A DNA stretch of 64,000 nt from Adiantum capillus-veneris (Eukaryota; Streptophyta; Polypodiopsida; Polypodiales; Pteridaceae). Below, piece after piece: positions 56,972-64,000 of this stretch. The notes under the pieces were generated by a model. That model had not been told where the DNA came from and made no database searches. It saw only the letters and a program-made list of their open reading frames with translations. The translations under genes were made by a program, and so were the position numbers. The stretch is taken from positions 55,220,619 to 55,284,618 of the forward strand of contig CM043952.1 of NCBI GenBank assembly GCA_014529385.2, read 5' to 3'. How positions within the stretch are numbered: position 1 is the first letter of the stretch; each line of letters opens with the position of its first letter.

Positions 56972-57897
56972 TGTTAGCAGCAAGCTAACACAGATACCAC
57001 GGATACCATTTTTTGGAGTTCTCATTGTAAAAACACTGATTATTTTGATAAGTTGAGAATATTGTAACTCTTATCTTTTGGATAAACCTTGTAATTACTG
57101 AGCTAGGGCTACAAGCTTCCAGATTGTATCAACCTGTCATGACCTATCTTTGGTAGAACTCCCAGATTATTAGTTTTGACCACCAAAAACCTTGGGTAAC
57201 GTATAAAAGACAACTTTTGTAAGTTATTATGAAGTTTTGGATAATAAAATACACAACGTGAGCTAACAACGCTCACTTCTTTCCTTCTCGCACTTCCTAC
57301 TCCCTCCCCGGTTGTCACATTGCAGTCGTGTTTGTTGCATTGCAACCGCAAGTAAGAGCTCTACACATTGACGTAAGCACATCACAATAATTCGTAGCTT
57401 TTAGCGTCGTCGACCTACGGCCTAATTTCATCATAACTAGGAATTTACACTTTTAAATAAAAAACTAAGCATAGGCGGGGATTGGGGCATCATTGCTAAG
57501 CATTTAGATGCATTCTGGGTCGAAAACGACTAGGTCAAAAATCCAACGCTGTTAATAATCGCGATTTTGGTACTTGAACTAAAGTGGGGTTTGAGTCCAT
57601 AAGCATGTGTACATAGGTCTTATAAACATATCCTAGAAGTTTTGTTACGTTTCGATGTCATTTGATGCTGCAATGGATGTGATTTGTTTGCCAATGAGCG
57701 ATTGGCTTTTACTGATTTCAGTCACTTGAGTGTAGCTTGAGTTAGATGCAAGTTGTTAGTTATTTTTCGAGAGATTGAAAACCTCTTGTAGCCTCTATAC
57801 ACTAGCCGAGTCAGCTTCATCCCATGCATAACAATTTAATCGTGGCTCTTGCTAATACTGCAATAAAATAGGATAGTGAGGTTAGACACGTGTCCCA
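56972..57897 (+). repeat. Element D probable 5' LTR
   Basis: TATAAAAG at 57202-57209. At 57551-57566 GTTAATAATCGCGATT is a near copy of half of the palindromes in the leader of this element. Length agrees with B and C. The ends are inferred. Confidence 0.6.
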
Positions 57898-57900
57898 TAT

Positions 57901-57921
57901 TTCGCGTCGCTGTGCTGGGGA
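57901..57921 (+). other. Element D possible degenerate primer binding site
   Basis: TTCGCGTCGCTGTGCTGGGG resembles TTGGCGCCGTTGCCGGGG of element B with substitutions and an indel. It no longer begins TGG, so it is only a weak match to tRNA-Asp. Confidence 0.35.
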
Positions 57922-59886
57922 TCGAAGAGATCTAAACTAGAAAAATGCGAGCGTCTTGTGAAGTTATCCTTTAACTTCCTCTAAGATTTCCTAGAGTTCA
58001 AAACTTTCTTTTAGAAACCGCATAGCCTAAGATTGTCGTCTTTTGCTGTGTAGAGGTAGCTTGGAAGTAATCGTACTTGTCGAGTGCCTTTAGGATTGTA
58101 GGATTATAAAAATAGATTAGGATTGTGAGAATGATTGATAGATGAGACAAGTCTTAAGATCAATGCTCAAAAAACCATAAAAGACAAAAAAACGAGTGTT
58201 TGTTGACACTTTCCACAACCCCATTGTATGAGAATCTAGGAGTAGGGTAAGTAGGATCCAAGGTGGATTTCTAAACATTGCCCTCTCTGAAAGAATCATT
58301 GTGATTTGTTATTAGAAGTTGAAAAATTTCAAGTCTACGGCTAGAAATAGCACGAAAAGACTCCAAACCACTCAATCCGACTGGAGAGTAAGCTTAAAAG
58401 TTGTCTGAACCAGTGGGTAAGCTCAAGGACACTTAGAGGTAAAAATTTCAAGAGTTGGCCAAAACTCAGATTATTTACTTTTTCTTGACATTTTAGGCCA
58501 AATTAAGTTTTGACTCGATTCATAGGCTTGAAATAACTCATAAAAGGACTGTCCTTGAAAAAAGTGCAAAAATTGGTTCATTTCAAGCCTGAAGTTAATA
58601 ATCGTGATTATTAACTTTCAGCTCAGATTTGACCAAGGTTCATACCATTGACTCATTGCATGTGTACAAACAACTTTTGTAAAGGCACAAAAGATTTGGA
58701 TCACCAAACTAGAAAAAAACTGGGTAAAAACTAAAGTTTGTATATTGACTTTCTGAATCTTGAGTGTAAATTGGAGAAAAATTGATCGAAACTTGTTGAA
58801 ATTTGATTCATAAGCTTATATTGATGTGATAAACATGTGTACATGCTCAGTTGACCAAAAAGATACAAAAAGTTACCATAAGTAAATAATCACAATTATT
58901 TACTTCTGTCCTATTTTTCAACTTTTTTGGACCAAGTTGGCATACCACTAGCTTTACCATGTTGTAATAAGCCCACAAACCAAATTTGATAAGATTTGGA
59001 CAATCGGATTGGAAATTGTGACCAAATTTGCAAAGTTAGTCTACGGACAGAAAACTAATGAGACTGTTTAACCAAAACTTGTCCAAACTTGATGAAACTT
59101 GGCTAGGGACCTTAAGTTAAGTGCTTAATAGATCCATGTCAAAGTTGGGACAAAAATTTGCAAAAATATAGCTGGAGTAAATAATCATGATTATTTAAAT
59201 CTGCTTCAAAACTTGGAAATTTTGCAAATTTGAGTATACCACAAGGTCAAGCATATCAAGTAGACCCCACAAATCAATTTCGATGAAATTTGGATCACAA
59301 AAGTGAGACTTAAGCCAGATTCTTGAAATCAAAGTCTGCGAACAATAGTTGATAAACTTGAACAGATTTTGTCCAAACTTGTTGAAACATGTCCAGGGAC
59401 TTTAACAGGTTGTATACTTGCCAAACCAAGCCAAAAAGTGCAAAAAACTAGCAAAAGTAAATAATCACAATTATTTACTACTGCTACCCAGGGACACCAG
59501 TTTTGACTTTTGAACTTGTACAGTGTTAGGCCAGCATAATACAAAGCCACCGGGCAATTTTGGGTTCAATCGGATCCAAATTGGTACATGTTCACTGAGT
59601 TTCCAAGTGGCAGATTAAGCCTTTGATTTTTTGCCAAAGTCAAATTTGAAAGTCATTTGCTGACTCCCATAGCTTGATTTGAAGTCATACACATAGACCA
59701 ATCACAATAGTTAGCAAAAATTGTACAGTCTTTGTGAAAGAATAGCTAACTTTATCAAATTTATACAGAAATTAGGTTGCAGAAAAGGAATAGGTAGCTT
59801 GACAGAAAGTTGCAATCGAATCAAGCGGAAATTGACAACAAGGCAATCCAAAGGTAAGTACTCTATCCAGGGCTTCGCAAGTCTAT
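57922..59886 (+). other. Element D untranslated leader with palindromic tandem repeats
   Basis: About 2 kb without a supported gene. From about 58400 it consists of diverged repeats of about 290 bp with phrases such as AAATTTGGATCA, CCAAACTTG and a palindrome in each. Confidence 0.75.
58592..59479 (+). repeat. Element D leader palindromes at about 290-bp spacing
   Basis: Sites at 58592-58617 (arms AAGTTAATAATC), 58880-58905 (arms AAGTAAATAAT, centre CACA), 59176-59199 (perfect core AAATAATCATGATTATTT at 59179-59196) and 59456-59479. Starts are roughly 288, 296 and 280 apart. Confidence 0.88.
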
Positions 59887-61176
59887 ATGAACCTTAGATC
59901 TGGTCGTGTACTAGGAAATCAAGGCATATTCGGAGAAATCTCCAGTAGAGTATCCACCACAAAAAGCGTGAATCAAGGCAATTCCTCGCACACTATTCTT
60001 GAAGAAGTCTCATACACTTTTTCAGATTCAACATCTGAAATGTCTTCCTATTTGACTCACTCGGAAACCGGAATAACAATGCGCTATAAGCATATAATGT
60101 CTTTTTAAAAGACTGGAGCTCAAGTTTACCTGGATCCTAACGAAACTCAGGTTTACCTGGATCCTAACGAAGAGTATGCTATTCGCATTGATGACCATGG
60201 TATTGAGTTCGAAGAAGAAATCAGGGCAAACAAACAAGAAAAAATGTACATGGACAGAAACAAAATTCAGTATTTACAAGTTGAAAACCTTGACGTGATA
60301 GAAAAATGGGGGTTAGAAGTAAACACCATAATCCCCGATATGTCAGCAAAAGAAGGACCACTAACTTTAGAATTTGAGGGGTACGATCAAGTAGATTTGA
60401 AGCCTTTGAAATGGTTTAGTACGGATAATCTTAGGATCGGAGTCTATTGTGGGGAGGGTAGAAACATAAAAGATCTTCTGTGGACTTTGCATGCCAAATC
60501 AGGACAACTAACGGCCATGAATATCATCTATATCTTCAAGATCAAAGATAAGGGATCAACAGACCTACCAACCTACCTGTTCAGGGATTGTTATAACAAC
60601 AACTTTGTTATGACGACTCCTGAGGAGGTAGAACAAACCAAATACCAAGGGTATTCCATAAGGGATTGAATATTGGAACAAGGACAGGAAACAATTCTAA
60701 GATATGAACACCGTGAGAGATCATCTGAGAGTAATATTAAGAAACCAAAAACCACCTCATCATGTAAAAAACCAGGTGACACTAACGCCAGTCGAGGGCT
60801 ACATGAGTCACTATTTCCAACAGACTGGTTTGAAGGGCTCAGAACAGGACCAACTACCAAGAGACCGGGAGTTGAACCAAATAGATGCGTCAGACCAGCT
60901 GATTTTCAGAAATGGGTCAAAAAATACAGTGGATCAGGGGATCCATATGACCACTTAGTAAGCTTTAAGCAAGTGCTAAGAGCAGAACGTATATTCAATT
61001 TCCATACTCAATTAGAGGGGTTTGGAATGACATTAGAAGGAAAAGCATTGACATGGTTCAACATTCCACCAAGGTCAATCATGGACTTAAACACATTAGC
61101 TCAAGGATTTGTAGCTACTTGTTTCAAAACGGGGATAAAACATAATATGATAGCTCAAATATACAGTATTAAATAG
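59887..61176 (+). pseudogene. Element D gag, capsid part
   Basis: Start Met-Asn-Leu-Arg-Ser-Gly matches B. The retrotransposon gag domain lies at about 60895-61170 (Trp-Val-Lys-Lys, Leu-Thr-Trp-Phe). The frame is continuous from 59887 apart from stops at 60106, 60667 and 61174. A 27-base tandem duplication (TTTACCTGGATCCTAACGAA core) lies at about 60122-60171. The second half of the capsid domain is broken by frameshifts to 61450. Confidence 0.75.
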
Positions 61177-62624
61177 AAACATGGCGAGTCTGTTAGGGAT
61201 TCTGCAGCTTGAATGAAATAATACATTGCCAGATACCCAGGGCTAGAGATACTTGCAGAAGAACGACTCGTATCTTTGTTTCTAGAGGGACTCTAAACAA
61301 AGAACTTCATCCTATACTCTATAACAAGAACATACAACCCTAGAAGAGTGTGTCTCAGATGCTATTGGCGTAGGAGACAATTGTTATATTTTCAACGAAG
61401 ATGTCCCTAAGGATAACCAAAGTGAGAAAACAACATTCACTAAACCAGCACAAGTGGGAATGACTGTTGCAGCACCGCTTTCAGCCATAGAAGATATGCT
61501 CAAAAGGATGAACGACATGATGAACAACATGCAAAAAGCACCTATGAGGGGACAAGGACAAGGGATACCTCAACAGGGACAACCAATTAAGCCACAAAAA
61601 TGGTGTGAAATTGACGGTAAATGGACCAACCATGAGACCAACGAGTGCTACTTCTGACCAAAGTATGATGGGAATGTTCAATATGTTCCTATGAGGCCAC
61701 AAGGACAACCCATGTACGATATCAGCCTAATATGGCCCAAGCTCAAAGACCACCGATGGGTATGGAAAGACTCAACCAGTGTTGGGACAACAACCTCCGT
61801 ATCCAGGACATAATGCAGTGTCTATAAAGTACATGCATTCAGAAGGAGACATAGATGAACAAGCACTTGTGCCTGTTACACCCTATGTGGAGCCTAGTCA
61901 ATCTACAGTAATGGTAGAGGGAGATTGGTATAATTCACATCCACCACCAATGGAAGAAGCTGTGACTTATGCTCCACCAGAGCTTGCACCAATGTATTAT
62001 GTAGCTAATCTAGGTGTCAGACGTCCCATGGTAAGACCCATGATTAAGCCAAGAATAGGAAACTGTCATAACTGTGGTGCAGATGATTATTGGAAAAATG
62101 AATGTCCAGAGCCTGACAAAAACCTCAAGCCAGTAGAAGCTTATTGCATACAATGTTGCAAAAAGAGAGGACACTTCCCAAAAGATTTTCCTAAAAATAT
62201 TTTAAACAAGGGTAAAACAATAATAAATGTAGTCCAAGTGATACCTAGTAGCTCATCTGAGAGTGAACCATTGTTCCAATCATGGTATCACTAGAGCCCA
62301 GGCTAAGAAAAAGAAACACAACTCCTCTAATGATTCGAAAAATACAAAAATTCCTATCAAAGGATCAAAAGAAGCAGAAGAAAAAGATATGAGATGAGAA
62401 AATGAAAACAACGGGCTGAAATCGAGGAGAAAGCAAAAAAGCTGTTCCAGGAAAAGGTGAAAGAAACTGGAAGCAAAATCAAAGAAACAACCGTGAAATT
62501 TGGAGGATCAATTTTGGTGGATAAAATTTTTGAGTCTATTAATGCAGCCTTGGAAGCTTATCAAGCGGGACTTAAAGCAGGCCAAAACATGGAAAACAAA
62601 TAGAAAAACTATCCCTCTCCAGAC
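61177..62624 (+). pseudogene. Element D gag, nucleocapsid and linker
   Basis: Lys-Trp-Cys-Glu-Ile-Asp-Gly-Lys-Trp-Thr (near 61600) matches B at 25549. The knuckle reads Cys-His-Asn-Cys...Cys with the His replaced by Asp/Tyr (62062-62104). A second Cys-x2-Cys...His set follows near 62145-62170. Several frame changes and stops. Confidence 0.65.
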
Positions 62625-63491
62625 ATGGAAGCAGCTAAGCTTGAAGCTTATCAAAATTTGGTAAGAATCACGCAAGAAATGCTGGAAAAACAAAAACCCA
62701 AGCTTGAAAGTATTGCAAAACCTGAGGAGCTTGTGGTAAGAGACACCAAAGCAAAATCCAAAGTGGTGGTAGAATCTCACCTTGAAACGAAAGAACCAGA
62801 ACTTATAGTGCTAGACAGTGAAGATGTCTTAGACGGAATTCCATTCATAGAAGAAGACTGGCCAGGACACTTATGGGAAAAAGTTAGAGAGATCAATGAT
62901 GGGATCCTAACACTAAAGTTAGCTCCTATAGAGGAAGTTTGGTTAGACAACCTACCTCCTGGTATAGACGTGGATGTACAATCCTTGTATGGGGAGTGCG
63001 GATCTGAAGCTTTAGGAATGTCTAAACCATTAACGTTGAAAACATTACCCTCTTACTTGGGAGATAACGAAGATGAATCCATAGTAAGTAAGACCACTCA
63101 AGTAAAAAGAGCTGAACAGACCCTAGAAGTAGACGACATTCATTCAATCATGTCTACACCCATCCAATGCACTCTTACTTTGGGAAAACTGTTAAAACTC
63201 AGACCATATTTATGGAATGATCTACAGAAACCCATAGAGAAGGTGGGGATAACGAGGCTAATCTCAAAAAATTTGGAAAATTTGGAAAACAAAATGAACA
63301 AAAAAGAGATTCGATCTGTTCCAATGAGCAAAGTTGAAGAATATTACAAAGGGGAAGAAGGAAACACAACCCTTCTAGTGAAATATAATGACATTGAAAC
63401 CATGGCGATATTGGATAGTGGAGCAGGCATAACCATAGCCACAAAAGCAGTATGGGAATCCTGGGGACAACCAGCCATTAGAAAAATTTGA
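62625..63491 (+). CDS. Element D gag-protease linker and start of the first retropepsin
   Basis: 288 open codons. A conserved Cys-Thr-Leu-Thr-Leu-Gly-Lys-Leu block lies near 63169, and the active site Asp-Ser-Gly-Ala at 63414-63425 is followed by Gly-Ile-Thr-Ile-Ala-Thr-Lys. A TGA at 63489 splits the protease. Confidence 0.8.
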   Translation: MEAAKLEAYQNLVRITQEMLEKQKPKLESIAKPEELVVRDTKAKSKVVVESHLETKEPELIVLDSEDVLDGIPFIEEDWPGHLWEKVREINDGILTLKLAPIEEVWLDNLPPGIDVDVQSLYGECGSEALGMSKPLTLKTLPSYLGDNEDESIVSKTTQVKRAEQTLEVDDIHSIMSTPIQCTLTLGKLLKLRPYLWNDLQKPIEKVGITRLISKNLENLENKMNKKEIRSVPMSKVEEYYKGEEGNTTLLVKYNDIETMAILDSGAGITIATKAVWESWGQPAIRKI

Positions 63492-64000
63492 ATGAAATTG
63501 CAATTGGCTGATGGACATATTGAAAGACCCTTAGGACTGCTTGAAAAAGTGATAGTCAATTCCTGTGGAACTGAATATCAAAACAGTTTTGCCATAGTAG
63601 ACTTTGGGCAAAAACTTAATTACAAAATCATATTGGGAAGACCTTTCATGCGACAGGTACAACTTATACAAGATTGGGGAAACAATTATCTGTACTTGAA
63701 GCAAGTGGGATCTATAACAAGGGTTAATCTAAAAGATCACACTTTTAGAGATGTCATGAAAACACCCATACAAGAGTTTGATTCAGTCTCTTCGGCTGAA
63801 GCTAAGCTTCCATCTTGGTTAAACAAAGACACCTCTATTTGGATGTGTGGAGCTTCAGAAAACGGGAGCTTAAAACGAGAAGAATGTATCTTAGAAAGGG
63901 ATTGCACAAGTGAAGCCTATGTACCTGAACCCTTTCCGGAACATTTGTTTGATCCATTTGAGTGGACTCAAATTTTAGCGACAATGTATTTATGTGTGAA
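63492..64000 (+). pseudogene. Element D protease C-terminal half and linker, running off the window
   Basis: Same frame after the TGA: Met-Lys-Leu-Gln-Leu, Ile-Leu-Gly-Arg-Pro-Phe (near 63633), then the Glu-Phe-Asp and Trp-Met-Cys-Gly-Ala-Ser blocks shared with B and C. No further stop before the window end. Confidence 0.8.

Larger units (their letters stand above)
56972..64000 (+). mobile_element. Element D: giant LTR retrotransposon of the B/C type, 3' part outside window
   Basis: The LTR-like segment 56972-57897 (TGTTAG...CCA, 926 bp) is followed by a degenerate primer site, a leader with palindromes about 290 bp apart, and gag and protease coding that match B in order and motifs. The element runs off the window in the protease-RT linker. 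The left boundary is inferred from TG, length and likeness to the C LTR start (TGTTAG); no second LTR or duplication is available to confirm it. Confidence 0.75.

Noticed and set aside
57901-57921. Firm tRNA-Asp primer site in D
   Set aside because: It does not begin with TGG and needs an indel to align, so it is listed only as a degenerate candidate.

Overview
The window is plant nuclear repeat DNA, with no ordinary host gene that I can support. The evidence is a Ty3/gypsy element with a second archaeal-type RNase H (a plant Tat-lineage trait), a Tork/TNT1-like Copia element with an initiator-Met primer site, a CACTA transposon with plant-type accessory domains, and a family of very large LTR elements (about 19 kb) primed by tRNA-Asp. 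A large-genome, perhaps seed-free, plant such as a fern would fit, but nothing here proves it.

Layout. Element C (position 1, or upstream, to 41431) is the outer giant LTR retrotransposon; its 5' LTR lies outside the window. Two later insertions split it. Element A (47-8755, Tat-like Ty3, 4-bp target duplication ACGG) sits in its gag region. Element B (20968-40091, same superfamily layout as C, 5-bp duplication CGGGC) sits in its last gene. In both cases the interrupted reading frame of C continues in phase on the far side. C itself landed in a decayed minus-strand gene (G, 41432-44740) that contains a 1.6-kb minisatellite. After a GA/CA microsatellite come a Copia fragment (F) with an inverted RT piece beside it, split by a young Copia element (E, 46816-52364, duplication GTTTG). 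Next is a decayed CACTA transposon on the minus strand (53241 to about 56971). A third giant element of the B/C type (D) begins at 56972 and runs off the window in its protease region.

The B/C/D family is the unusual part. Order: LTR of about 925 bp, tRNA-Asp primer site, leader with palindromes about 290 bp apart, gag, protease, RT, RNase H, integrase, then a second retropepsin-like domain, a basic tail, an internal hairpin plus polypurine tract almost identical to the 3' one, a TATA-like box, a leader exon ending ATGAGAG|GT, an intron of about 1.86 kb (in B and C holding spaced palindromes), and an acceptor AG|GATCTATGG opening a long extra gene of unknown function with a central coiled coil. 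In both B and C the splice joins the short upstream start codon in phase with the extra gene. Each element uses its own palindrome sequence, and each LTR carries a half-site or near copy of its own element's palindrome. I regard this set (post-integrase protease, internal polypurine tract and promoter, in-phase spliced extra gene, element-specific palindromes matched to the LTR) as the candidate undescribed system.

Most coding regions are decayed. In A, B and E the damage is mainly nonsense codons within one long preserved frame, many explicable as C-to-T change. Relative ages by eye: E is youngest (2 differences in 191-bp LTRs), then B (about 3 percent) and A (a few percent), with C older than both because it hosts them.
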